A stretch of DNA of 64,000 nucleotides from an uncultured candidate division WPS-2 bacterium. GTDB taxonomy: Bacteria; Vulcanimicrobiota; Vulcanimicrobiia; Vulcanimicrobiales; Vulcanimicrobiaceae. Shown here piece after piece: positions 9,515-17,817 of the stretch. Location of the stretch: NCBI GenBank assembly GCA_937927945.1, contig CALEYW010000072.1, forward strand, positions 1-64,000, given 5' to 3'. A model generated the notes under the pieces. It was given only the letters and a program-made list of their open reading frames with translations, searched no databases and was not told where the DNA came from. Both the position numbers and the translations under genes were made by a program. How positions within the stretch are numbered: the stretch's first letter is position 1; every line of letters starts with the position of its first letter.

Positions 9515-9586
9515 ATGCTTCCCTCCTGCTGTCTCACGATGGTGTGTTGCCCCGGCCTTCGGTCCCGGTGGTTGCTCACGTCTTGA
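9515..9586 (+). CDS. Putative cysteine-rich leader peptide upstream of sulfite reductase
   Basis: A 23-codon open frame (ATG 9515, TGA 9584-9586) encodes a peptide with two adjacent cysteine pairs, residues 5-6 (TGC TGT) and 11-12 (TGT TGC), in a row of only 12 codons. It ends 29 nt before a strong intrinsic terminator that itself lies 23 nt before the sulfite reductase start. Cysteine-rich upstream ORFs that attenuate sulfur-assimilation genes are established in actinobacteria. Here ribosome stalling at the Cys codons under cysteine limitation would be expected to prevent terminator formation. I see no strong Shine-Dalgarno, so translation is inferred from the codon content and architecture. 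Confidence 0.55.
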   Translation: MLPSCCLTMVCCPGLRSRWLLTS

Positions 9587-9615
9587 GATAGCGGCAGCGA
9601 GTCGCACGTCTCTCG

Positions 9616-9645
9616 AGGAGCCCCCGCCGGTTGGCGGGGGCTCCT
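9616..9645 (+). terminator. Intrinsic terminator/attenuator hairpin before sulfite reductase
   Basis: A perfect 13-bp stem, AGGAGCCCCCGCC paired with GGCGGGGGCTCCT, closes a GGTT loop and is followed by TTCGTTTTC. It lies between the cysteine-rich leader frame and the sulfite reductase GTG, on the same strand, with no other gene ending here. Its natural reading is a regulated attenuator rather than the terminator of an upstream gene. Confidence 0.8.
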
Positions 9646-9668
9646 TTCGTTTTCATAGGGAGCTCACC

Positions 9669-11327
9669 GTGAGCAAGTTGGACGTCGAGCAGGTCAAGGC
9701 GCAGAGCCTGGGTCTTCGCGGCAGCATTGCCTCCGAGATCGCCGAGCCGACGTCGCGCTTCAGCGAAGAGTCGGCGACGCTGCTGAAGTTTCACGGAACG
9801 TATCAGCAAGAAAATCGTGACGCGCGCAAGGCCGCCCGCGAGACCGGCGGCGAGAAGCCGTGGTCGTTCATGATTCGCGTCAAGGCGACGGCCGGACGCA
9901 TCCCGGCGCAGCTGTGGAGCGCCGTCGACGAGCTGGCCGATCGGCACGGCAACGGCACGATCCGCGTCACGACGCGCCAGGGGCTGCAGCTCCACGGCAT
10001 CCGCAAGCCGGATCTCAAGCCGGTGATCGCCGACATCGTCGCAAACCTCGGCTCGACGCTGGCGACCTGCGGTGACGTCGTGCGCAACGTCGTCGCGCCG
10101 CCGTGGCCGTACGCGCATCCGGCATACGATGCCGTGCGCGACGCGGCGAACGCGATCGCGACCGAGTTCGCCCCGCGCAGCGGCGCGTACCTCGAGATCT
10201 GGCAGGACGGTGAGGCCGTCCACAACGTCGGCCCCGTCGACGAGCCGATCTACGGCGCGACCTATCTGCCGCGCAAGTTCAAGATCGCGGTGACCGTGCC
10301 GGGCGACAACAGCGTCGACCTGTACAGCAACGACCTGGGCATCATCCCGATCTTCAGCGACGACGGCACGCTGATCGCGTACGATCTCACCGCCGGCGGG
10401 GGCCTCGGGATGACGCACGGCAAGACGGCGACGTTCCCGCGCTTGGCGGACCACTTCGGTTCGGTCGCGCCGGATCGTCTGCTCGATGCGGTGCGCGCGA
10501 TCGTCGTCGTGCAGCGCGACTACGGCGATCGCACCGATCGCAAGCACGCGCGGCTGAAGTACCTCATCGCCGATCGCGGACTGGACTGGTTTCGCGCCGA
10601 GGTCGAGCGCGAAGGCAAACTGACCATCGAACCGTGGCGCGAGCTGCCGCCCTGGGAAGATCCGGCTCGCTTCGGCTGGCACGCGCAGGGCGAAGGCCGC
10701 TGGTTCCTCGGCCTGCACGTCGCGAGCGGGCGCGTCAAAGACGACGGCGCGCGGCGGTTGAAATCCGCGCTGCGCGCGATCGCCGATCTCGGTTACGATC
10801 TGGTCGGAACGCCCGGTCAGCAAATTCTCGTCGTCGACGTTCCCGCCGCGGCGCGCGAAGAGATCGACGCGCTGCTGCGCGCGCACGGCGTCGAAGATCC
10901 CGAACGCGTCTCGCTGCTGCGGCGCCGCGCGCTAGCGTGCCCGGCGCTCCCGACCTGCGGTCTCTCGCTGGCCGAATCCGAACGCGCGATCCCCGACATC
11001 CTCACCGCGATCGAAGGCGCACTCGCGGTCGCGGGCCTCCCCGACGAGACGATCACGATCCGCATGACCGGCTGCCCCAACGGATGCGCACGCCCGTATC
11101 TCGCCGAGATCGGCATCGTCGGCCAAAGCCCAGACCGCTACCAGCTCTACCTCGGCGGGAATCCCGCCTCGACCCGTCTCGCCAAACCGTGGCGCGAAAA
11201 GGTCCGCTCCGCCGAGATCGCGACCGAGCTCGCGCCGCTCTTCGCCGCGTTCCGCGACGGCCGCCGCACCGGCGAGTCCTTCGGCGACTGGACCGCCCGG
11301 GAAGTCGTCACCGAAGTCCCGGCGTAG
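9669..11327 (+). CDS. Nitrite/sulfite reductase hemoprotein (CysI/Sir family)
   Basis: A 552-residue siroheme/[4Fe-4S] reductase with the tandem ferrite-like and siroheme domains of the family: RVTTRQGLQLHGI (about 98-110), KHARLKYLIADRGLDWFRAEVE (about 294-315) and the cluster ligands CPALPTCGLS (about 420-429) plus TGCPNGCARPY (about 464-474). It catalyses six-electron reduction of sulfite to sulfide (or nitrite to ammonia). The cysteine-rich leader and attenuator upstream argue for sulfite and cysteine biosynthesis. The GTG start at 9669 has AGGGAG six bases upstream. No flavoprotein partner is adjacent, so ferredoxin may be the donor. Confidence 0.88.
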   Translation: MSKLDVEQVKAQSLGLRGSIASEIAEPTSRFSEESATLLKFHGTYQQENRDARKAARETGGEKPWSFMIRVKATAGRIPAQLWSAVDELADRHGNGTIRVTTRQGLQLHGIRKPDLKPVIADIVANLGSTLATCGDVVRNVVAPPWPYAHPAYDAVRDAANAIATEFAPRSGAYLEIWQDGEAVHNVGPVDEPIYGATYLPRKFKIAVTVPGDNSVDLYSNDLGIIPIFSDDGTLIAYDLTAGGGLGMTHGKTATFPRLADHFGSVAPDRLLDAVRAIVVVQRDYGDRTDRKHARLKYLIADRGLDWFRAEVEREGKLTIEPWRELPPWEDPARFGWHAQGEGRWFLGLHVASGRVKDDGARRLKSALRAIADLGYDLVGTPGQQILVVDVPAAAREEIDALLRAHGVEDPERVSLLRRRALACPALPTCGLSLAESERAIPDILTAIEGALAVAGLPDETITIRMTGCPNGCARPYLAEIGIVGQSPDRYQLYLGGNPASTRLAKPWREKVRSAEIATELAPLFAAFRDGRRTGESFGDWTAREVVTEVPA

Positions 11328-11344
11328 TCGCCCCGAGCGCGGCG

Positions 11345-12964
11345 CTACACCGAGAGCGAGCGCACCGAACCGATACCGGGGACGGCGCGCAGCGCTTCCA
11401 GCGTCGCTTCCTCGGCCGGGCGGTCGGTCGAGAGCACCATGATGGCGTCGCCGCCGACGGTGTTGCGCGAGACCTGCATCGTCGAGATGTTGACCTGCGC
11501 GTCGCCCAGGATCGTGCCGACCCGGCCGATGACGCCGGGGACGTCGCGGTGTTGGGTGATCAGCATCGCGCCGATCGGAGTCGCGTCGATCTCGTAGCCG
11601 TCGAGGCCGACGATGCGCGGCGAGCCACCGATCGACGCGCCGGTGATCGACGTACCGTTCCCGCTCAGACGCAGCCACGAGGCGTACGGTGCCGTGCTTG
11701 CGTCGCTGCGCGTGTCGATCATGATGCCGAGCTCCTGCGCGATCGCTTCCGCGTTGACGACCGAGACGCGCCGATCGGTCGTCGCCTGCAGCAGCCCGCT
11801 CAAGAAGGCGCGCACGAGCGATGCGGGCGGCACCTCGGCGAGGCCGCCGCCGAGCACCAGTGAGAAGCGCGGGAGCCGCTCCGCGCGCGTGTACTGCGGA
11901 TAGAACCGGCCCAGCCGATACGCGACGTCGAGGAACGGGAAGACCCGTTCGGCGTCCGGTCCGTCCGGCACCGGGGCGTTGACGGCGGCGTTCGCCGGCG
12001 CGCCGAGCAGCACGCGTGCGACGTCGTGCGCGAGTTCGGTCGCGATGCGCGCCAGCGCTTCGTGCGTCGAGCCGCCGAGATGCGGTGTCGCGAACACCTT
12101 GGGATGCCGGTGCAACGCCGCGCCGCTGCCGTCGGGCGGCGGCGGTTCCTGGGCGACGACGTCGATCGCGGCGCCGGCGAGCCGGCCCGCGTCGAGCGCC
12201 GCGAGCAGATCGCGCTCCGCGATCACGCCGCCGCGCGCGCAGTTGATCAGATAGGCGTGCGGCTGCAGCAGCGCGAGCCGGCGGGCGTCGATCAGCCCTT
12301 TCGTCTGTTCGGTCAGCGGGACGTGCAGCGTCACGAAATCGCTCTCGCGCAGCAGCGTCTCGAGATCGACCAGCGTCGCGTCGAACGTGTCGGCGCGCGC
12401 CGCGGTGATGTACGGATCGTGGGTGAGGATCGTCATGCCGAACGCCTTGGCACGGGTCGCCACGTTGCCGCCGATGCGGCCGAGGCCAACGATCCCGAGC
12501 GTCTTGCCGTGCAGTTCGGTGCCGACGAGATGCTTGCGTTCCCAGATCCCTTCGCGCAGCTGCTGCACCGCCGCCGGCGTGCGCCGCGCGAGCGAGAGCA
12601 TCAGCGCGAAGGTCTGCTCGGTCGCGGCGATCGTGTTCGCGCCGGGCGTGTTGAGCACGAGGATCCCCGCGTCGGTCGCGGCGCCCACGTCGATCGCGTC
12701 GACGCCGACGCCGGCGCGTGCGACGACGGTAAGGCGCGGGCCCGCCGCGAGCAGCTCGCGATCGACGCGGGTTTCCGAGCGGACGATCAGACCGTCGGCC
12801 TCCGCAAGCGCTGCGACCAGCTCGCCGCGCGAGCGCCCGACCTGTGAGTCGACCTCGATCCCGGCGTCACGAAGCACCTTGAGGCCATGCTCGGCAAACG
12901 GCTCCGCGACGACGACCCGTGGCCTCGCAGAGAGGCCGGTCTGGGTGTTCGGGCGTAGTTGCAC
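11345..12964 (-). CDS. serA: D-3-phosphoglycerate dehydrogenase
   Basis: A 539-residue long-form (type 1) SerA that oxidises 3-phosphoglycerate in the first step of serine biosynthesis. The order is a split catalytic domain, a Rossmann NAD domain (GIVGLGRIGGNVA), catalytic Arg in NCARGGVI, Glu in DVVAQEPP and His in TPHLGGSTHEA, then the intervening domain (GLLQATTDRRVSVVNAEAIAQELGI) and a C-terminal ACT domain (MLITQHRDVPGVIGRVG...). The GTG at 12964 is supported by AGGAA seven bases upstream; the frame stays open further upstream. It is convergent with the sulfite reductase, giving a serine/cysteine biosynthetic neighbourhood. Confidence 0.92.
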   Translation of the reverse strand: MQLRPNTQTGLSARPRVVVAEPFAEHGLKVLRDAGIEVDSQVGRSRGELVAALAEADGLIVRSETRVDRELLAAGPRLTVVARAGVGVDAIDVGAATDAGILVLNTPGANTIAATEQTFALMLSLARRTPAAVQQLREGIWERKHLVGTELHGKTLGIVGLGRIGGNVATRAKAFGMTILTHDPYITAARADTFDATLVDLETLLRESDFVTLHVPLTEQTKGLIDARRLALLQPHAYLINCARGGVIAERDLLAALDAGRLAGAAIDVVAQEPPPPDGSGAALHRHPKVFATPHLGGSTHEALARIATELAHDVARVLLGAPANAAVNAPVPDGPDAERVFPFLDVAYRLGRFYPQYTRAERLPRFSLVLGGGLAEVPPASLVRAFLSGLLQATTDRRVSVVNAEAIAQELGIMIDTRSDASTAPYASWLRLSGNGTSITGASIGGSPRIVGLDGYEIDATPIGAMLITQHRDVPGVIGRVGTILGDAQVNISTMQVSRNTVGGDAIMVLSTDRPAEEATLEALRAVPGIGSVRSLSV

Positions 12965-14447
12965 GCGCTTGTTCCTTCGCCAGGGTGGGTCGTTCGCGGT
13001 AGCGATCGCATTCGCCGTCCCGCTCATCGTGCTGCTCGCAACGGTGCGGACTTCGGTCGGTTTCTGGGACACCGGCGATCTCCAGACCGTTGCGTGGATC
13101 GCTGGAATTCCGTACCCGACGGGATACCCGCTCTACGTCGGCGCGGGCTGGCTGTGGACGCACGCGCTCCCGGTCGCCTCGGTCGCGGCGCGTGTCAACG
13201 CGCTCTCCGCGGTCGCGATCGCCGCGGGTGCGGCGACGCTCTGCGGCCTCGCGCTGCTGCTCGAAGTCGGCACGACGGTGGCAATCCTGGCGGGGTGGAT
13301 GTTCGCCTTCGCGCATACGGTCTGGTTTCGCGCGACGTATGCCGACGCCCATCCGGTCGGTTTCGCGGTCGCGTTCCTCGCCGTCGTCTTTGCGGTGCGC
13401 TGGGCGCTGCGCGGCGAATCGCGCAGCGCCGTCGCCGCGATCGTGCTGGGCGCCCTCGCGCTCGCCTTCGACAATACGACGGTGCTCATTCTCGCTGGCG
13501 GCGCGCTCCTCGCGTTCGCGCGCCCACTGCCGGTGCGACCGGCGGCCCTGGCGGCCGCCGCAGCCGTGCTGATCGTCGTCGCCGCCTACGCGTACCTTCC
13601 GCTGCGGAGCGCGCAGCTCACCGCGGCGCGGGCCGACCCGACGCTGCAGCTCGGGGTCGAGCCCGGGCGGCCGTTCTGGGACGACCACCATCCGGCGAGC
13701 CGCGAAGGCTTCCGCGCGCTCGTCGCGGGGAGCGAGTGGGGTCCCGGCACGACGCTCGCGCATCTCTTCTCGATCGACGCGATCCGCAAGACGGAGCAGC
13801 GGTTCGGCCCCGATCTCGGCGCCGACTTTCCGCAGGGACTCACGATCGCGGCGCTGCTGGGGCTCGGGTTTCTGGCCTGGCGGCTGCCGCTGGTGGGGTT
13901 GGGGCTGATCGTCGCGGCGGTGCTGCCCGCCCTCTTCGGCGGGTCCTACCGTGCGGAGGCCGATCCGGAACGCTACGCGTTCGCGCTCTACGCCGTGACC
14001 GTGCTCGGCATTGCGCTAGCCGCCGACCGCGCGGTGCGCGCGATCAGCCCGGCTCGATCGGCGGTCGCCCGGCGAATCGTCGTCGGTTTGCTGATCGTCG
14101 CGATCGCGTGGGAACTTCGGGGCGGCACCGATCTGTTCGAAGGGCGCGACGACCAAGATGCGGCGATCCTCGGCGCGACGGTGGCTGCCGCGACGCACGA
14201 CGACGCGGTCGTGATCTCGCCCTGGGATTGGGCGACGCCGCTCGCGTATCGAGCCTACGTGGAAGGAGCGTTCGGTCACCGCATCGTGCTGTGCGCGTTT
14301 CCCGAAGATTATGCGAACCGCATCGGCGCGTGGCTGCGCACGCGGCAGGTTGCGATCGTCGCGGAAGTACCGCCGGCGATCCCGGGCTTCGCCGTGCGCC
14401 GGCTGCGCTCGGGACATCCGGGCGTGTTCGAAGTGATCGTCCGGTGA
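12945..14447 (+). CDS. DUF2723-like multi-pass membrane protein
   Basis: About 500 residues with around ten hydrophobic segments. The motif GFWDTGDLQTVAWIAGIPYPTGYPLYV near the N-terminus matches the DUF2723 signature (FWD.GE....A..LGIPHPPG.PLY), a family related to protein O-mannosyltransferases of the GT-C fold. The aspartates there would be the candidate catalytic residues. A non-membrane C-terminal part (about 380-500) includes VISPWDWATPLAYRAYVEG. The start is uncertain: GTG 12945 has AGAGAGG nine bases upstream but overlaps serA; TTG 12969 would avoid the overlap. It is probably in an operon with the next membrane protein. Polyprenyl-sugar transfer is inferred from family only. Confidence 0.7.
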   Translation: MFGRSCTRLFLRQGGSFAVAIAFAVPLIVLLATVRTSVGFWDTGDLQTVAWIAGIPYPTGYPLYVGAGWLWTHALPVASVAARVNALSAVAIAAGAATLCGLALLLEVGTTVAILAGWMFAFAHTVWFRATYADAHPVGFAVAFLAVVFAVRWALRGESRSAVAAIVLGALALAFDNTTVLILAGGALLAFARPLPVRPAALAAAAAVLIVVAAYAYLPLRSAQLTAARADPTLQLGVEPGRPFWDDHHPASREGFRALVAGSEWGPGTTLAHLFSIDAIRKTEQRFGPDLGADFPQGLTIAALLGLGFLAWRLPLVGLGLIVAAVLPALFGGSYRAEADPERYAFALYAVTVLGIALAADRAVRAISPARSAVARRIVVGLLIVAIAWELRGGTDLFEGRDDQDAAILGATVAAATHDDAVVISPWDWATPLAYRAYVEGAFGHRIVLCAFPEDYANRIGAWLRTRQVAIVAEVPPAIPGFAVRRLRSGHPGVFEVIVR

Positions 14448-14463
14448 GGAGCGGCGCGGCGCG

Positions 14464-15630
14464 ATGAAGCTCAACGCGATCCTCATGGGGCTGCTCGGCG
14501 CGATCCTTGCGCTGCTCGTCGCGCACGGCCGGCACACGCCGTACGACAACTACGTGCTGCTCGCCGACGCGATCTTGCACGGCCGGCTCTGGATCGATCC
14601 GCTCTGGCCGGGCCCGATGATCGACGCGGTGCTCTTCGAGGGCCACCGCTACGTCGTGAACGACCCCGTCCCCGCACTGCTCCTCCTTCCGCTGGTCGCG
14701 TTCTTCGGCGCCGCCGCGAACGAGACGCTGCTCGCGTGTTTGTTGTGCGGTGTCGCGGTCGGCGCAGCGTGGGCACTGCTCGCACGACTCGGCGTGACCG
14801 ACCGCGTCGCGCTGTGGCTGATCGCGTTCATGCTGGCCGGCACGGACCTGCTGTGGTGCTCGATGCTGGGCGACGTGTGGTTCGTCGCGCAGACGTCGGC
14901 CGTCGCGTTTCTGCTGCTCGCGTTGTGCGAGCTGGCCGGAGCGCGCCGGGGATGGCTGGTCGCGTTGTGGTTCGCGCTCGCGCTCGGCTCGCGCTTCACG
15001 ATCGTGATGGCGCTGCCCGTGATGGCCTGGTGGGTGTGGGACGGCTTCACGCAGGCCGAACGGCGGCCGCGCTCGCTGCTCTCGTTCGCGGCCGCGCTGC
15101 TGCCGTTTTTCGCGCTGTGGGTCTGCTACAACGAAGTGCGCTGGCACGTGCCGTGGGACTCGGGCCACACGATCTTCTATCGCCAGGATCCGTTCATGGG
15201 CGCACCGTCCGGATCGCCGTTCTCGCTCGCGAACCTGCCGGACGAGCTCTACTCGTTCTTCGTTCTGCCGCCGGAGTGGATCCCCAAGGGACACACCTTG
15301 CACCCGCTCATGGCGGGCACCGCGCTGTGGTTCACCAGCCCCGCGCTCGTCCTCGGGCTGTTCGCGCGCACCCCTCGCCGGCTTGTCGTCTCGTTGTGGT
15401 GCGCGACACTGCTCGTCGCCGGGCCGTCTCTGCTCTACTATGCGAACGGCGGCGCGCAATTCGGCATGCGGCACGCGCTCGATTTCGAACCGTTCTTGCT
15501 CGCGTTGATGGGCTTGGCGGCACGCGACGGGCTAGCGCTCGTCTGGCGAGCGCTGATCGGGTGGAGCGTCGCGGCCGGGGCCTGGGGAATCTGGTATTGG
15601 AGTGCAATCGTACGGCCGGGACAATTGTGA
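14464..15630 (+). CDS. Multi-pass membrane protein, possible GT-C glycosyltransferase
   Basis: A 388-residue integral membrane protein with about ten hydrophobic segments and short polar loops. After the first segment comes HGRHTPYDNYVLLADAILHGRLWID, resembling the first external loop of GT-C transferases, where acidic residues are catalytic. The C-terminal half has GMRHALDFEPFLLALMG, also seen in this type of membrane protein. It starts 16 bp after the DUF2723-like gene and is likely co-transcribed with it. I do not recognise a named family, so the specific reaction is unknown. Confidence 0.6.
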   Translation: MKLNAILMGLLGAILALLVAHGRHTPYDNYVLLADAILHGRLWIDPLWPGPMIDAVLFEGHRYVVNDPVPALLLLPLVAFFGAAANETLLACLLCGVAVGAAWALLARLGVTDRVALWLIAFMLAGTDLLWCSMLGDVWFVAQTSAVAFLLLALCELAGARRGWLVALWFALALGSRFTIVMALPVMAWWVWDGFTQAERRPRSLLSFAAALLPFFALWVCYNEVRWHVPWDSGHTIFYRQDPFMGAPSGSPFSLANLPDELYSFFVLPPEWIPKGHTLHPLMAGTALWFTSPALVLGLFARTPRRLVVSLWCATLLVAGPSLLYYANGGAQFGMRHALDFEPFLLALMGLAARDGLALVWRALIGWSVAAGAWGIWYWSAIVRPGQL

Positions 15631-15714
15631 GTGGCCCCAACGTCGGTCCGGCACGTGAGATTCCTGCCGCTTGTTGGGTAGACGGAATATCGCACTTACT
15701 CACGGGGGTCTGGA

Positions 15715-15948
15715 ATGGAAGAACACAACGTCACGGTCGACCGCGCGAACGGCGGTTCGCTGGCAACCTTCAGCCTCGTCGCCGTCATCGTCGTCGTCGC
15801 AGTGATCGCACTCTTCGTGTGGCAGCCGTGGAACTCGAGCAGCACGTCGCGCGCGAACAGCACGAATACGACCGTCACGCAGCCGGGCGGCACCGGGTCG
15901 AACTCGGGTTCGTCGACGAACACGAGCGGCAACGGAGGTTCGCACTGA
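15715..15948 (+). CDS. Small single-pass membrane protein with Ser/Thr/Asn-rich tail
   Basis: A 77-residue protein: a short N-terminal region, one transmembrane helix (about residues 15-36, SLATFSLVAVIVVVAVIALFVW), then a low-complexity tail of Ser, Thr, Asn and Gly to the end. The orientation would place the tail outside. A GGGGGT-type Shine-Dalgarno lies just upstream of ATG 15715, and the stop overlaps the next start (TGATG). The position at the head of the NHEJ operon, preceded by about 85 bp of non-coding DNA that probably contains a promoter, is notable. No function recognised. Confidence 0.65.
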   Translation: MEEHNVTVDRANGGSLATFSLVAVIVVVAVIALFVWQPWNSSSTSRANSTNTTVTQPGGTGSNSGSSTNTSGNGGSH

Positions 15949-16172
15949 TGGAACGCGATCGCGTCGACACCATCAAGGGTGATACCGCCGACATGGTCGA
16001 CGAAACGAAGCATCGCGTCGAAGCGGGCGCTGAAAAGGCGAAGCGCGCCGTCGAAGGCGACGCGATGCCGCTCGGCGATCGGGTCGCCTCGCACGTGAAG
16101 GAAGCCGGCCACAATCTTGCGGCCGACGTCGACAAGGCGAAGCGCGACGTCCGGGACGCGGACGACCGCTGA
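15948..16172 (+). CDS. Small charged amphipathic helical protein
   Basis: A 74-residue protein, mostly Lys, Glu, Asp, Arg and Ala, with heptad- or 11-mer-like patterns (DETKHRVEAGAEKAKRAVEGD, VDKAKRDVRDADDR). It resembles CsbD/LEA/apolipoprotein-like stress proteins in composition. The start overlaps the stop of the preceding gene (TGATG) and the end lies just before, or overlaps, the LigD reading frame, so it is very likely translated in the same operon. Its composition suggests a stress or desiccation role, possibly alongside NHEJ repair; that is inference. Confidence 0.6.
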   Translation: MERDRVDTIKGDTADMVDETKHRVEAGAEKAKRAVEGDAMPLGDRVASHVKEAGHNLAADVDKAKRDVRDADDR

Positions 16173-17817
16173 GAGCGGTCTGAAGAAAACGGAACGGCTC
16201 GCCGAGTACGTTCGCAAACGCGACTTCTCGGCGACGCCGGAGCCTAAAGGACGCAAGCGGAGTTCTTCCAAGAAGCTCCGCTTCGTCGTGCAAGAGCATC
16301 GCGCGACGCGACTGCACTGGGACTTCCGCCTCGAAGCCGGCGGCGTCATGCCGTCGTGGGCGATAACGAAGGGCCCGACGCTGGTGCCGCTCGAGAAGCG
16401 GCTCGCGATGAAAACCGAGGATCATCCGCTCGACTATCAGACCTTCGAAGGCGTCATCCCGGAAGGCAATTACGGTGCGGGCGAGGTGATCGTCTGGGAC
16501 AACGGCACGTACGAGTTGGCCGAAGGCGGCGATCCACTCGCCGAGATCGCCAAAGGCAAACTGAAGATCGTGCTCCACGGAAAGAAGCTCAAGGGCCTCT
16601 TCTCGCTGGTCAAGATCAAGCCGCGGGAAGGCGAGCACGGCGAGCCGTGGCTGTTCTTCAAGGACCACGACGAATACGAAGATCCGAACTGGAAAGTCGA
16701 AGAGCACGCCGAGAGCGTCAAGAGCGGGATGACGCTGGCGCAGCTGCAGCAGCGGCGCAAAGACGCGCCGATCTGGAAGAGCAACCGCTCCGCGGCGCCG
16801 GACGGCACGGCCGTCAAACGAGCCGCGCGCGCGAAGGCCGCCCACGCCGATCCGATCCCGCGCAACGTGACGCCGATGCTGACCACGCTGGTCGACGAGC
16901 CGTTCGACGATCCGCGCTGGCTGTTCGAGCTCAAGTGGGACGGGTACCGCGCGATCGCGGTCGTCGAGAAGGACGCGGTTACGCTGACCTCGCGCAACGG
17001 CAAGGGTCTGCTGCACCAGTTCGGCGAGATGGCGGCGCTGAACACCGCCTTTCGTTCGATCCCGGTCGTCGTCGACGGCGAGCTCTGCGTGCTGGACCGG
17101 GACGGCAGGCCGGACTTTCAAGCGCTGCAGTCGCGCGACAAACCGGTGCGTGGTCGGACCAACGCCAAGCCGTCGCCGGTCGTCTACGTCGTGTTCGATC
17201 TGCTCTACGCCGACGGACGCGATCTGCGCGAACGGCCGCTCGAAGAACGCAAGCGGTTGCTGGAGGAGCTCATCGTCCCCGATCGCGGCGTGATGTTCTC
17301 CAAGCACGTCATCGAGCACGGCATCGGACTCTATCGCTTGGCGGAAGCGCGCGGTCTGGAAGGGATCGTCGGCAAGGTGCGAACGTCGCCGTATCGTTCG
17401 ACCCGCTCGCGCGAGTGGGTGAAGATCAAGACGAAGCAGCGGCAGGAATTCGTGATCGGCGGATGGACCGAACCGCGCGGCAGCCGCAAGGCGTTCGGCT
17501 CGCTGCTCGTCGGGTACTACGACGGCGATGCGTTGGTGTATGCGGGCCACGTCGGCACCGGTTTCGACGAAAAGCGGCTGGACGATCTGATGGCGCGCAT
17601 GGCGCCGCTCGAGCGCAAGACGCCGCCGTTCGCGGACCCGCCCAAGCCGAACACGCCCGCCCACTGGGTCAAACCCGAGCTCGTCGCCGAGGTCGCGTTC
17701 TCGGAGTGGACGCGCGACGGCATCCTGCGCCAGCCGGTTTTTATGGGACTGCGCACCGACAAGGATCCTAAGAGCGTCGTGCGCGAGCTGCCGCAGCACG
17801 CGGATCCGGACGCATGA
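16117..17817 (+). CDS. ligD: ATP-dependent DNA ligase LigD, phosphoesterase-ligase
   Basis: An N-terminal 3'-phosphoesterase domain (RDFSATPEPKG, FVVQEHRATRLHWDFRLE, MPSWAITKGP, YGAGEVIVWDNGTYE) is followed by an ATP-dependent ligase domain with the nucleotidyl lysine in ELKWDGYRA (K273 counted from 16117), then VDGELCVLD, VFDLLYADGRDL, GLEGIVGK and the OB-fold RVGTGF-type end GHVGTGFDEKRL. It seals double-strand breaks during Ku-dependent NHEJ. The start is unclear: TTG 16117 overlaps the preceding gene by 55 bp, while homology begins near CTG 16180. The polymerase domain found fused in Mycobacterium LigD is a separate gene here, overlapping by ATGA. Confidence 0.9.
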   Translation: MRPTSTRRSATSGTRTTAESGLKKTERLAEYVRKRDFSATPEPKGRKRSSSKKLRFVVQEHRATRLHWDFRLEAGGVMPSWAITKGPTLVPLEKRLAMKTEDHPLDYQTFEGVIPEGNYGAGEVIVWDNGTYELAEGGDPLAEIAKGKLKIVLHGKKLKGLFSLVKIKPREGEHGEPWLFFKDHDEYEDPNWKVEEHAESVKSGMTLAQLQQRRKDAPIWKSNRSAAPDGTAVKRAARAKAAHADPIPRNVTPMLTTLVDEPFDDPRWLFELKWDGYRAIAVVEKDAVTLTSRNGKGLLHQFGEMAALNTAFRSIPVVVDGELCVLDRDGRPDFQALQSRDKPVRGRTNAKPSPVVYVVFDLLYADGRDLRERPLEERKRLLEELIVPDRGVMFSKHVIEHGIGLYRLAEARGLEGIVGKVRTSPYRSTRSREWVKIKTKQRQEFVIGGWTEPRGSRKAFGSLLVGYYDGDALVYAGHVGTGFDEKRLDDLMARMAPLERKTPPFADPPKPNTPAHWVKPELVAEVAFSEWTRDGILRQPVFMGLRTDKDPKSVVRELPQHADPDA

